Of a DNA stretch of 37,030 nucleotides, positions 15,970 through 24,848 are shown one piece after another; the stretch's first letter is position 1, and each line of letters starts with the position of its first letter. The notes below the pieces were generated by a model, which did not search any database, was not told the DNA's origin, and was given only the letters and a program-made list of their open reading frames with translations. Source of the DNA: Nitrospira sp. (GTDB lineage: Bacteria > Nitrospirota > Nitrospiria > Nitrospirales > Nitrospiraceae); the NCBI GenBank assembly GCA_018242665.1, contig JAFEBL010000021.1:1-37030 (forward strand), read 5' to 3'. Position numbers and translations under genes: made by a program.

Positions 15970-17778
15970 TCACCTGGCCATCCGTGACCGTGCTTTAAAA
16001 GCTGGCCTGTTTCCAGGGGATATCTCGAATTTCGACAAAGGAGATCCATCCGTGAACCTACTGAGCCTATTTTCGTTTACGTCAATACCTTTGACCGGAT
16101 CTCGAGTGGCGTTTGAGATCGTCACATCGTGGAGTTTTCTAAGAGGTTGCAGGACCGTGGCATCGTGAATCTTTGTCTCTCTTGCCTCCAGCATTTCTAG
16201 ATTCGTCAGCCCCACCACCGGCCGCAGATCCTGCACCGGCGTGTTTGACATGTTGAGCCTCTGCAACGCTGTCAGCCTCGCCACCGGCCCCAGATCCTGC
16301 ACCGGCGTGTTCGACAGATCGAGTGCCTGCAGCGCCGTCAGTCCCGCCACCGGCCCCAGATCCCTCACTTTCGTGACGGTCAAATCCAAAGCAATTGGCA
16401 ACTTGTCGGGATCATTCTCGCTAAAAATCCGGATCGCCATGGCAGCTCTTAAAAAATCTGCATCTGTGGTCCCCAGGGCAAATTCAAGAAACCAAATCTT
16501 CCCACCTTCAGTACGCGAGAGGGTGCCCCCATGGGATTCAATCATTTGCCTGGCTACTAATACTGATTGCTGTGGTCGTACTACTTCAAAATAGTACCAA
16601 CTTCCCAAGCTGAAACTCCCCGCCAGCAAGAATGACACTGCGTAAATCGCCCCGCGGTAACGTCTCGAGGTCCTTACCGGCCGAGTCGAACGAATCCATG
16701 TGCGATCAAACAACCGTTCATAAATCGGGTTTCTCACAACAAGACATCCCCGATCATTTCTGCGAACTAGCCCGGAGAGTTTCAGTTCCGCATACGTTAA
16801 GCTCGGCCGATCCTTGACCTGCTTACCATTCAAAATGCATTGATACAATTGCAGGGTGCTGGAACCATCGGTGAGGCGTTCATCCAAGAAACGGAGCATT
16901 TGTTGAATATGCCCATTCTCACCCAAACTATCCAAGCTTGAGTATGTTGTCGCAACAAGATCATTGATAGTTTCTATGCTCTTGATTTCGCAGTCGCCCA
17001 ATTTTTTGCACAGGGACAGGGTTAAGAATGGATGGCCCTGCGTCCAGTGCAAGACACGTTTTAAGAGTTTTTTGCCTTCCTCAAAGTTCTGATGCAGCAC
17101 GTGCACAAGCGCGGAGAGGTCATCACGAGCACTGTCAAAGTCCCCCAGCCAAACTGTTTGGCCAACGTTATAGGGAGTCGTCCGTCGATCTTTGATTAGT
17201 TCATCCGGCGTAGCGACGCCGATCAAGCAGAAAACGAGACGGCGATAGGCTTTGACAACGGGACGCTCGTTGTACATGGCGCGCAATGCCGTGAAGAGAT
17301 CGTCGGTATATGGGAATTTGAGCGTGCTATCGATCTCGTCCAGGAAAACTGCCACCGAACCTTCCAACTGTGTAAGCACGACATCTCGAAAGAATCTGAC
17401 AAGTCGTTGGCTCGGAGATTCTCCGCCCCACTGCGCCCAAAATTTATCCACCTCCAGGAACAGATTCAGCCTTGGAACCAATGCCTCAATGAGAAATTTG
17501 AAATATTCATTTGCTGATTGAGGGGAACCAATCTCACTCAAATCATAGCCGGCTGTATGCCATCCCCGTGCGATTAGGCGAGCTTCAATCTGGCGGAAAA
17601 GGGATGATTTACCGACTTGCCGAGAGGCAAGGATGTTCACATAATCGTGGGTGAGAATTAGCTTGAAGACTTCCTCATCCTCCGGACGCCGGACATAGAG
17701 ATGCTCACCAGGAATTAGCGTCCCTCCGACCTGCAAGGGCACAACGTGAGGATCAGGAAAATCAGGTGAAGGACTCAT
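15970..17778 (-). CDS. AAA-like ATPase with transmembrane helix and leucine-rich repeat tail
   Basis: A 602-residue protein. Residues about 20-360 form an AAA-like (AAA_35/STAND-type) ATPase: LYVRRPEDEEVFKL, a Walker A-like ASRQVGKSS (51-59, first glycine replaced by alanine), Walker B VAVFLDEID (142-150), TPYNVGQTV (201-209) and TQGHPFLTLSL. A basic stretch (RSTRPVRTSRRYRG, 363-376) precedes one hydrophobic helix (about 377-397), so the N-terminus is predicted cytoplasmic and the C-terminus outside. Residues 473-538 are three 22-residue leucine-rich repeats. The ATPase probably switches state when the outer tail senses something (inference). Its ATG overlaps the stop of the upstream AAA frame as ATGA. 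Confidence 0.88.
   Translation of the reverse strand: MSPSPDFPDPHVVPLQVGGTLIPGEHLYVRRPEDEEVFKLILTHDYVNILASRQVGKSSLFRQIEARLIARGWHTAGYDLSEIGSPQSANEYFKFLIEALVPRLNLFLEVDKFWAQWGGESPSQRLVRFFRDVVLTQLEGSVAVFLDEIDSTLKFPYTDDLFTALRAMYNERPVVKAYRRLVFCLIGVATPDELIKDRRTTPYNVGQTVWLGDFDSARDDLSALVHVLHQNFEEGKKLLKRVLHWTQGHPFLTLSLCKKLGDCEIKSIETINDLVATTYSSLDSLGENGHIQQMLRFLDERLTDGSSTLQLYQCILNGKQVKDRPSLTYAELKLSGLVRRNDRGCLVVRNPIYERLFDRTWIRSTRPVRTSRRYRGAIYAVSFLLAGSFSLGSWYYFEVVRPQQSVLVARQMIESHGGTLSRTEGGKIWFLEFALGTTDADFLRAAMAIRIFSENDPDKLPIALDLTVTKVRDLGPVAGLTALQALDLSNTPVQDLGPVARLTALQRLNMSNTPVQDLRPVVGLTNLEMLEARETKIHDATVLQPLRKLHDVTISNATRDPVKGIDVNENRLSRFTDGSPLSKFEISPGNRPAFKARSRMAR
16165..16362 (-). repeat. Three tandem 66-bp leucine-rich repeat units
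   Basis: Three contiguous 66-base units encode 22-residue repeats of the pattern D-L-x-P-V-x-x-L-T-x-L-x-x-L-x-x-x-x-T-x-(V/I)-(Q/H). The first two are nearly identical at protein level (DLGPVAGLTALQALDLSNTP versus DLGPVARLTALQRLNMSNTP). The array could expand or contract by recombination. Confidence 0.85.
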
Positions 17779-18923
17779 AGGACAGTCTTAAAAAAACGGG
17801 CGTACAAGAGATTGGCAGGGACGACCTTGCCTGCGTCGCGTCGGACGAACCCCGCCGCCCGAAGTCGATGGTAAGTGGTCAGATCGTTCCCGACTTCGCC
17901 CGGAGCACGGATAACCTCAGCCATCGCATCCGCCAACTTGGATTGATGAAGCAGGAGTAATTTGGACCTAAGATGTTCACCAAACGGACCGTCTTCCTCT
18001 CCCGCATACCGCCATAGCTCATCAAAGTTAGTCTTCTGTGGCCCTACCAGTCGATAAAATGCCAATCGCGTCAAATAGGGCTGCCCACCAGTCAGTTGGA
18101 ACAATTGGTCTAACTGCGTCAGGCTCAAGCCAGCTTCGTAGAGCCCATTAAGTCGTTGGACTGCGGCTTGATCAAACGAATCCAACCGAAACACCTCACC
18201 AACATTGAACGGGGATTGGGTCGGATCTGTTATCAGGAGTGTGGGGTCGGTTGCCAGCGCAATCGCCAAATCGACCCTCTTCCAGCAGGAGCGAGGCTCA
18301 GCCCGACGGTTGTGCCAGTGTCGAAACATAGCAATGCCCACTTCTCGAATTGGACTACCGATCAAACGGTCAACTTCGTCCAATGCAATCACCAATGGTT
18401 TGTTTCTCGGTCGCAGCACCCGACTTTCCAGAAGATCTCCGAGTGCTCCTGGACTGGTCAGAGTTGGTATTGCATCACTCGCGATTTCTACTTTTGAAAA
18501 TATCCGCTCCGCTATGAACCTGAGGAAGCCCGGCAGCGTCTCAACCTCGAAGGGCGAAGCAGCCTGCAGATCGATTAGTACGAAATCCTTTCCGGCCAAA
18601 TCGCATGCCGCCACATAACGCATCAACAGGCTCGATTTTCCAACTTGGCGTGGCCCCTTGAACACCAACGTGCTTCCTTCGGTCGCGGCACGGAGTTCCA
18701 CACTATCATCAACGGGCCGGCGAACATAAAACGGATCGTCAACGTCGATTGTTCCGGTCGGCTGCCGCAAGACTTTTAGATTGGCAACTGGCCGCGGTCG
18801 CAGGTCCAGGTGGGAAGGCTCGGCCGCCTCTGTGTTGTTGATCCGCTGAGGCATCGCACCTGCACGGATAGTCTGCAATAGCGCGGCCACGACACATTCA
18901 TCATCTTCCTCCCGACGCCACAA
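17775..18923 (-). CDS. AAA-like ATPase frame, probable C-terminal part of the hydrolase-TIR protein
   Basis: As an isolated frame this gives 382 residues from a TTG with no ribosome site. The frame stays open upstream to 18971, where it reads PLDYELDSYLGQLQYVLWRR, the kind of linker expected right after a TIR domain. The ATPase shows FYVRRPVDDSVEL (65-77), Walker A GPRQVGKSS (90-98), Walker B LVIALDEVD (177-185), SPFNVGE (237-243) and LTGGQPYLTRL (278-288), which is the AAA_35/STAND-like pattern. The last part (about 340-382) looks like a winged-helix. It is related to the ATPase half of the downstream LRR protein. It is most likely not an independent gene but is separated from the TIR frame by a one-base indel. 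Confidence 0.85.
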   Translation of the reverse strand: MWRREEDDECVVAALLQTIRAGAMPQRINNTEAAEPSHLDLRPRPVANLKVLRQPTGTIDVDDPFYVRRPVDDSVELRAATEGSTLVFKGPRQVGKSSLLMRYVAACDLAGKDFVLIDLQAASPFEVETLPGFLRFIAERIFSKVEIASDAIPTLTSPGALGDLLESRVLRPRNKPLVIALDEVDRLIGSPIREVGIAMFRHWHNRRAEPRSCWKRVDLAIALATDPTLLITDPTQSPFNVGEVFRLDSFDQAAVQRLNGLYEAGLSLTQLDQLFQLTGGQPYLTRLAFYRLVGPQKTNFDELWRYAGEEDGPFGEHLRSKLLLLHQSKLADAMAEVIRAPGEVGNDLTTYHRLRAAGFVRRDAGKVVPANLLYARFFKTVL

Positions 18924-18948
18924 AACATACTGTAGCTGCCCAAGATAG

Positions 18949-20142
18949 CTATCGAGCTCGTAATCGAGAGGACCCTGAAAATCTTACCCGCACCGGCAGC
19001 ATGTACGGGCAACCATCCTGCTTACGCTCAAAATGCGCCAGCCGGACCTCCCCGCGTAACATTTCCGATTCGACCGATTCCTCTGACAATAGAACAATGA
19101 GGTAACCGCACCATTCAATCCTTCGCTGGATCTCCGCAGACCAGTTAGTCCCCACCGCCATATTGACATCTATAAAAACATCACATCCCGCCTGTTGCAA
19201 TCGTTCCTTCAGAAGGCTCGCCAACCTTGCATCTTTTGACGCCCGGCGGCGATAAGAGATGAAGATTCGTCCTGTTTGTTGGTTTACACGAGCACTTGAT
19301 TCACATTTTGAAACCGGACTGGCTGCACCAACGGACGGCGCCTGCCCAAATTCTGTGCTGCCTAAACACTCCTGAACAAACTGTCTCACGGCCTTGAAGA
19401 CTTGGGACTCCCGCGAGGAAGGTTTGCAAATTGAAAGATGATCCGCATCAATAGGAATCGGATGGCCATGACCGGGATCAGCACTGGTCTCATCGACCAC
19501 CCTAACTCCTTTTGTATCTTGCGTCTCAAAAAGCACTTCGGTCCGGATACTCAATCGTTCCACATTATTTCGGTACCACAGACTCAGGTCCCTCAGAGGG
19601 GATGCATGTGCCTGAAGTTCATGCATAGCACCCGTCAGTCGAAGAAATTTAAGTATTGCACCCCAACAACCAGGAAAATGGATATGACTCAGCGCAACCA
19701 GATAGTCGGCAAGGGCCGAACCGCTGTGCGGCGTGGCAAGGAAGAATACTCCCTTGGTATGACTGACGATTCGCTTCCATTTTGGATTGTTGGCTCCATC
19801 CCCCGTTTGAAGCATCTGTTTGACAACAAGCCCACCTAGGCTATGACAAACGAAGACAGTTGGTCGATGTCCTAGTCCCTCAAGATCTAGCAAGGACAGG
19901 ATGTTTCTGGCTCGATCACCAAGCGGCATGGATGTTCCCAGCCATTTGGATGGAGCAGCTTCATAGCCAACGGTGTAGACTTCATATTGAGGCAGTTCCT
20001 CACATAACCAAGCTGGCCAAAAAGATGATACCTCTCTGGTTGCTTGCCAGGTGCCGTGCTTATCCCCACCCAAGCCGTGCAAAAATACTATGTCGCCAAC
20101 AGGCGTAGTAGTCGCACAACTTACCTTTTCAATGCTGCCCAT
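18949..20142 (-). CDS. Alpha/beta-hydrolase-TIR protein, probably frameshifted before its AAA domain
   Basis: A 397-residue frame. Residues about 15-260 are a PGAP1/lipase-like alpha/beta hydrolase: FLHGLGGDKHGTW (20-32), the nucleophile elbow CHSLGG (S101), FFLATPHSGSALADYL, an Asp candidate at 217 and a His in DADHLSI (H235). Residues 291-390 are a TIR domain: RIFISYRRRASKDARLASLL, VFIDVNMAVG, WSAEIQRRIEWCGYLIVLLS and MLRGEVRLA, whose E365 sits where NAD-cleaving TIRs carry their catalytic glutamate. After G390 the frame runs into SSRLRAR and stops. Skipping one base near 18972 restores the join to the AAA frame. The start chosen is the second of two close ATGs, with GAGG 8 bases upstream. 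Composition is AT-richer than the flanks (27 G+C in 19501-19560). Confidence 0.88.
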   Translation of the reverse strand: MGSIEKVSCATTTPVGDIVFLHGLGGDKHGTWQATREVSSFWPAWLCEELPQYEVYTVGYEAAPSKWLGTSMPLGDRARNILSLLDLEGLGHRPTVFVCHSLGGLVVKQMLQTGDGANNPKWKRIVSHTKGVFFLATPHSGSALADYLVALSHIHFPGCWGAILKFLRLTGAMHELQAHASPLRDLSLWYRNNVERLSIRTEVLFETQDTKGVRVVDETSADPGHGHPIPIDADHLSICKPSSRESQVFKAVRQFVQECLGSTEFGQAPSVGAASPVSKCESSARVNQQTGRIFISYRRRASKDARLASLLKERLQQAGCDVFIDVNMAVGTNWSAEIQRRIEWCGYLIVLLSEESVESEMLRGEVRLAHFERKQDGCPYMLPVRVRFSGSSRLRAR

Positions 20143-20416
20143 AAGCATGTCCTCAAGAAAACTAAAGTAACTTGCTGGCCCCAGAGAATGCCCATGAGGA
20201 AAGGATACGTAAGTCCCGAACACTTTTCTATATGCCGCTGCCCATCGCGAAAATTTTCATTTTTCAAGACATTGAAATACCACCATTCCTAGACTGATCT
20301 CGCAAGGATGGAATGGATGTGACAGCAAGCGCTATAGACTAGGGCTGGAACACGGGAGGGAGCCCTCGGCCATTGAACTTCGTGACTAGACAGGAGAGAA
20401 GAAATGGAGCAGCCAG

Positions 20417-21190
20417 CTAAGACCTCAAGGGATAGTTAACATATAGCCCAAAGTGCTCCAGGAGCAATTGACGGCATACTTCTTGGTTTTCCACATTAAA
20501 CTCTTTCGTTTCCCCATCAGTCAGAATCTTAAAGGATCGATCGCTGAACGTCTTCCGCCCCTCCGCCGTCGGCATCGTACAGATCCGCCGCTGCATGAAG
20601 AGCGAATCCGGCGAGTGGGAGTGGTAGTAGTTGGCGAAGGCAAAGTCGATGGGCAACCAGGAATCCAGGGCGAAGGAATAGAGATTCGTCCAGACTTGCT
20701 CAATCTCGCATTGCAGCAGATAGCCTCCTTGCCCTTGAGCGACGAGTCGGAATCGATCGGCCCCCGGCCGCGCCTCAGACCCGTCCATCAACCTCAAAGG
20801 TTCAAGTAAACCATTACCTCCGAAGCCAACGTCCACGATCCATGCGCTCTCACGAAGGTGTACCATCAGCAACTGATGACTTCGTGGCCGAACACTTTCG
20901 GCGCCGGACGACACGCGGGCCGCCAGTCTGGTCACGGCAAAACCTACATCCTCCAGGAGTAGCGCAAACAGTCCGTTCAACTCAAAACAGTAGCCGCCGC
21001 GTCGCTCGACGACGATCTTGCGAAACAGGTCGGCCGGGTCCAACGAGATCGACCGCCCAAGATGGATATCCAGATTTTCAAACGGCACGGTCATCACATG
21101 GGCCAGATGTACGCGCCGCAAGGTCTCCACCGAGGGAGTCACCGGCCCCTCATACTTGATACGCGCAAGATAGGCAGCACGATCAAACAT
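20417..21190 (-). CDS. nat: Arylamine N-acetyltransferase
   Basis: A 257-residue cytoplasmic enzyme transferring acetyl from acetyl-CoA to arylamines and hydrazines. All three members of the cysteine-protease-like triad are visible: C68 in RGGYCFELNG, H105 in RSHQLLMV and D120 in WIVDVGFGG. The conserved VPFENLDIHLGR (about 35-46) is also present. Length is close to the usual 270-280. The start is supported by GAGGAGGG 4-5 bases before the ATG and by a perfect -10 upstream. It is divergent from the uvrA-family gene with 143 bases between. Confidence 0.95.
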   Translation of the reverse strand: MFDRAAYLARIKYEGPVTPSVETLRRVHLAHVMTVPFENLDIHLGRSISLDPADLFRKIVVERRGGYCFELNGLFALLLEDVGFAVTRLAARVSSGAESVRPRSHQLLMVHLRESAWIVDVGFGGNGLLEPLRLMDGSEARPGADRFRLVAQGQGGYLLQCEIEQVWTNLYSFALDSWLPIDFAFANYYHSHSPDSLFMQRRICTMPTAEGRKTFSDRSFKILTDGETKEFNVENQEVCRQLLLEHFGLYVNYPLRS

Positions 21191-21213
21191 GTACCCTCCT
21201 CATTCAGACGGCC

Positions 21214-21242
21214 ATTATACGAAGTCACGGCAAAGGATCACA
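21214..21242 (-). promoter_or_regulatory. Promoter for nat
   Basis: On the minus strand a perfect TATAAT (21214-21219) lies 23 bases before the nat start. A weak TGTGAT sits 17 bases upstream of it. Activator help is possible given the poor -35. Confidence 0.5.
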
Positions 21243-21272
21243 GGCAACCTCATCCACCGCGCATGGACCTCG

Positions 21273-21301
21273 TTGCGGTCGCCTCCTGCACTTGCTACGA
21301 T
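21273..21301 (+). promoter_or_regulatory. Candidate promoter for the uvrA-family gene
   Basis: TTGCGG, 17 bases, TACGAT, placed 32 bases before the GTG start. No LexA-type CTGT-N8-ACAG box was seen in the divergent gap. Confidence 0.4.
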
Positions 21302-21333
21302 GGTCGGTCATCCTTTAAGAGGAGCACTCCGCC

Positions 21334-24138
21334 GTGCCATCCCGTACTCCCCCGAATCGACCAGTCGACGAACTGATCATCGAAGGGGCACGTCAAAATA
21401 ATCTCAAAAACATCTCGCTCCGCATTCCGCATAACAAGGTCACCGCCATCACCGGCCTGTCGGGGTCCGGCAAATCTTCCCTCGCGTTCGACACGTTGTT
21501 TGCAGAAGGACAGTGGCGCTATGTCGAATCCCTCTCGACCTATGCGCGCATGTTTCTCGACAAAGTGAATCGCCCCGACGTCGACCGCATCACCAACATC
21601 CGCCCGGCCATTGCCATCGAACAAAAGAATCCGATTCGCACGGCGCGCTCGACCGTCGGCACGGCGACCGAGGTCGCCGATCTTTTGCGGCTCCTGTTCG
21701 CGAAAATCGGTAAGCCGGTCTGCCCCGATTGCCGGCAGGAAGCCCGCGGCTATCATCCCGGTTCTTTGGCTGAGGAGTTGCTTGCGCAATTCCCTGACGC
21801 ACGGGCCATGGTGTTGTTCCCCGTCAACGATCTGGGGCCAGGCCACGATCGCTCGTTGATGGACGCCCTCATGAAACGAGGCTTCACTCGGTTGCGTTGT
21901 GGCGACGAGACCATCGATCTCCATGAGGAAAGCACCCTTCCCGACACGCGCACGTCCGGGATTCAGGTCATTGTGGATCGTCTGGTTCTCCGGCCGGACA
22001 ACCGCCATCGCCTCATCGAGGCTATTGAAGTCGCCTTCCAGGAGGCGGAAGGCATCTGCCACGTCGAGGTCATTGGCCAGGGACTGAGGACCTACAGCAC
22101 CCACTTTCGCTGTCAGGGTTGCGGCCGGACCTTCGAGCCGTTGCGCCCCCTGCTTTTTTCATTCAACCATCCATTGGGCGCCTGCCCTGAGTGCAAGGGC
22201 TTCGGGAACATCCTGCGTTACGACCGGGACCTCGTCATTCCCGATCGCAGCAAATCGCTGGCCAATGGCGCCATCGAGCCCTGGAGCAAGCCGGGATCGG
22301 ACTGGTGGCAGAAACAGCTCTTGCTCGCTATGAAAAAGTTGGATGTGGATCTAACCGCACCCTTCCAGGAACTTCCCCCAGACGTGCAACACCTCATTTG
22401 GGAAGGCAGCGAGCAGGTGGAAGGCGTCCGCCAATACTTCGACTATCTGGAGACCAAACGCTACAAACTCCACGTGCGCGTGCTGTTGAGCCGCTATCGC
22501 AGTCCCGCCACCTGCCCCATCTGCGAGGGCAGTCGCCTGAAACCGGCCGCGCGGTTCGTGAAGGTGACCGGATATGACTTCGTCCAGCTCAACGAGCTGA
22601 CCATCGATGCCGCGGCGGCCTGGTTTGCCCGGCTCGCCCTGCCGGCGTTCGACGCTGAAGTGGCGAAGGACATCCTGCGCCAACTGCAGGCCAAACTGAA
22701 CTTCATGCTGCGTGTGGGGCTCGGCTACCTGACGCTCTCCCGGCAGACCAAAACCCTCTCTGGCGGGGAAGCGCAACGCATCGCCTTGGCCAATCAACTC
22801 GGGTCTCGCCTGGTGGGAACGCTCTATGTGCTGGATGAACCCACGATCGGGCTCCATGCGCGCGACACCGACACACTGGCCGGTATCCTCCGCGACCTGG
22901 CCGATGAAGGGAATACCGTCGTGGTCGTCGAGCATGACCCGCTGATGATTCAGGCCGCCGATCATATCGTCGAAATGGGGCCGGCTTCCGGCGAGCAGGG
23001 AGGCCAGGTCGTCTGTGCGGCGCCTCGCGCGCAATTTGTCGCCCACCCAACCGCCCTCACCGCCCGATACCTGCGAGGTGAGGAGCGTATCCCCCTGCCG
23101 AAGACGCGCCGGTCCGGCAACGGCAAAGTGCTCAGCATCGCCGGCGCCGCCGAGCACAATCTCAAGCACCTGCTGGTCAGAATTCCCCTGCACATGCTCG
23201 TCTGCATCACCGGCGTCTCAGGCTCCGGCAAGAGCACGCTCATTGAGGACACGCTCTATCGCGCCGCCGCCCGGGCTTTCCGCATCGAATCACTCCCCAT
23301 GGGAAAATTTCAGGCGATCAAGGGGCTGGAGTACCTGAAAGGCGTCCGCCTCATCGACCAGCAACCCATCGGCCGGACACCCCGCTCGAATCCGATCACC
23401 TACATCAAGGCCTTCGACGAGATCCGCCAGCTGTTCGCCTCCGAGCGAGCTGCCTTGCGGCAAGGCCTGACGCCCGGCCATTTCTCCTTCAACACGGCCG
23501 GCGGACGTTGTGAACGCTGCGAAGGAAACGGCTATCAAAAGTTGGAGATGTATTTTTTCGAGGACATCTATGCGACCTGCGAGGAATGCAATGGCCGGCG
23601 GTTCAAGCCGGAGATTCTCGCGATCACGTATCGCGGCAAGAGCATCCACGATGTGCTCAACCTCACCGTGACGGATGCGCAGGCCTTCTTCTCCGGTTCC
23701 CCCAAGCTCACGGAAAAGCTCTACCTGCTTTCGTCAATCGGATTGGGTTACCTTCGGCTCGGCCAAGCGGCCAATACGCTCTCCGGCGGTGAAGCGCAAC
23801 GACTGAAAATCGCCGCGGAACTCAAGGATCCATCCGCGCATAACCAACTCTATATTTTGGATGAGCCGACCACGGGCCTGCATCTCGACGACATCAAGAA
23901 GCTGCTGGCTGTGCTACATAAACTGGTGGATGCCGGGAACACCCTGGTGATCGTGGAGCACAATCTGGATGTCATCAAAACCGCGGATTGGGTCATCGAC
24001 CTGGGCCCGGAGGGCGGGGCAGCCGGCGGGCAGATCGTGGCGGAAGGGCGGCCGGAACAGGTGGCGAAGGTGGCGCAGTCGCATACGGGGAGATTCTTAG
24101 CCAAGGTGATGGGAAGCCACGTATCCCGTGAGGCGTGA
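21334..24138 (+). CDS. uvrA: UvrA-family excinuclease ATPase
   Basis: A 934-residue protein with the full UvrA architecture. Walker A1 is GLSGSGKSS (41-49). The UvrB-binding region lies at about 120-255. The first zinc site has CQGC (C260/C263) and CPEC near 284. ABC signature 1 is LSGGEAQR near 475. Walker A2 is GVSGSGKST near 627. The second zinc finger has CERC near 726 and CEEC near 749, and ABC signature 2 lies near 815. UvrA dimers scan DNA for bulky lesions and load UvrB. Some segments differ from classical UvrA (EQKNPIRTARSTVGTATEV, NPITYIKAFDEIRQLF), so this may be a second UvrA-type paralogue. The start is GTG with GAGGAG 9 bases upstream. Confidence 0.92.
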   Translation: MPSRTPPNRPVDELIIEGARQNNLKNISLRIPHNKVTAITGLSGSGKSSLAFDTLFAEGQWRYVESLSTYARMFLDKVNRPDVDRITNIRPAIAIEQKNPIRTARSTVGTATEVADLLRLLFAKIGKPVCPDCRQEARGYHPGSLAEELLAQFPDARAMVLFPVNDLGPGHDRSLMDALMKRGFTRLRCGDETIDLHEESTLPDTRTSGIQVIVDRLVLRPDNRHRLIEAIEVAFQEAEGICHVEVIGQGLRTYSTHFRCQGCGRTFEPLRPLLFSFNHPLGACPECKGFGNILRYDRDLVIPDRSKSLANGAIEPWSKPGSDWWQKQLLLAMKKLDVDLTAPFQELPPDVQHLIWEGSEQVEGVRQYFDYLETKRYKLHVRVLLSRYRSPATCPICEGSRLKPAARFVKVTGYDFVQLNELTIDAAAAWFARLALPAFDAEVAKDILRQLQAKLNFMLRVGLGYLTLSRQTKTLSGGEAQRIALANQLGSRLVGTLYVLDEPTIGLHARDTDTLAGILRDLADEGNTVVVVEHDPLMIQAADHIVEMGPASGEQGGQVVCAAPRAQFVAHPTALTARYLRGEERIPLPKTRRSGNGKVLSIAGAAEHNLKHLLVRIPLHMLVCITGVSGSGKSTLIEDTLYRAAARAFRIESLPMGKFQAIKGLEYLKGVRLIDQQPIGRTPRSNPITYIKAFDEIRQLFASERAALRQGLTPGHFSFNTAGGRCERCEGNGYQKLEMYFFEDIYATCEECNGRRFKPEILAITYRGKSIHDVLNLTVTDAQAFFSGSPKLTEKLYLLSSIGLGYLRLGQAANTLSGGEAQRLKIAAELKDPSAHNQLYILDEPTTGLHLDDIKKLLAVLHKLVDAGNTLVIVEHNLDVIKTADWVIDLGPEGGAAGGQIVAEGRPEQVAKVAQSHTGRFLAKVMGSHVSREA

Positions 24139-24223
24139 ATTGTCTCTCATGAAGGGATTGGAGAGTCGCAGCTGGAGTGGAACGACGCAAGAACGCAGCG
24201 GGCAAACGTTTTCAACACCCCGC

Positions 24224-24784
24224 TCAGTTTGAGGAAGGATCGAACGGCATATCGGCATAGTGCCGGGATGGCTCCTCCAGGGTCACGAAGATCTCAGGCC
24301 AAATACGGGTCGGATCTTGGTCAAACACAATCGACGGGTCAGCGGGCAAGGTGATCCATGAACCACTTTGCATTTCCGACTCCAACTGGCCAGGTCCCCA
24401 CCCTGAGTACCCGAGGTAGGCCCGAAACGATTCCTTCCCCGGTTGCTCCATCAGAATCCGCTCCATGATCTCCAAATCCCCGCCGAGGCAGACGCCATCG
24501 AAGACCTGGTGCGAATTCTCCGGTGTATCCTCGATGCGATAGAGCATCATCACCTGATTGGTTTGCACAGGACCACCGGAATACAGTACATGCGGTTGGC
24601 CTTCGAGAATCGGCACTTGGGGCAAGGCTTCGGAGATGGACATCGCGGTGGGCCGATTGACGATCACGCCCAAGGCGCCTTCCGGGCCATGTTCACACAG
24701 CAGCACCACTGCCTGCCTAAAATTGGGATCGTTCAAGGCCGGCGCCGCGACGAGCAAAATGCCTTTACTGAGTGGAGTGGTCAT
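24224..24784 (-). CDS. YqgE/AlgH family protein
   Basis: A 186-residue protein with the family's landmarks: LSKGILLVAAPALNDPNFRQ at the start, VVLLCEHGPEGALGVIVNRP (about 26-45), YSGGPVQTNQVMMLY and the late FRAYLGYSGWGPGQLESEM with WITLPAD. AlgH was named for an effect on alginate expression in Pseudomonas, but the molecular function of the family is unknown. Length matches the usual 185-190. A modest AGGA lies 6 bases before the ATG. It is convergent with the uvrA-family gene across 85 bases. Confidence 0.95.
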   Translation of the reverse strand: MTTPLSKGILLVAAPALNDPNFRQAVVLLCEHGPEGALGVIVNRPTAMSISEALPQVPILEGQPHVLYSGGPVQTNQVMMLYRIEDTPENSHQVFDGVCLGGDLEIMERILMEQPGKESFRAYLGYSGWGPGQLESEMQSGSWITLPADPSIVFDQDPTRIWPEIFVTLEEPSRHYADMPFDPSSN

Positions 24785-24848
24785 GAGTCATCCTACCGTG
24801 AGGGTCTGAGCGACGCAAGTTGAGTCAGGAAATGGAGAGGGCCTGCCA

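Noticed and set aside
20224..20416. Further gene or direct-repeat boundary next to the TIR island
   Set aside because: Only a TAGACT duplication and a GAAAATTTTC palindrome were seen, too short to call an attachment site.
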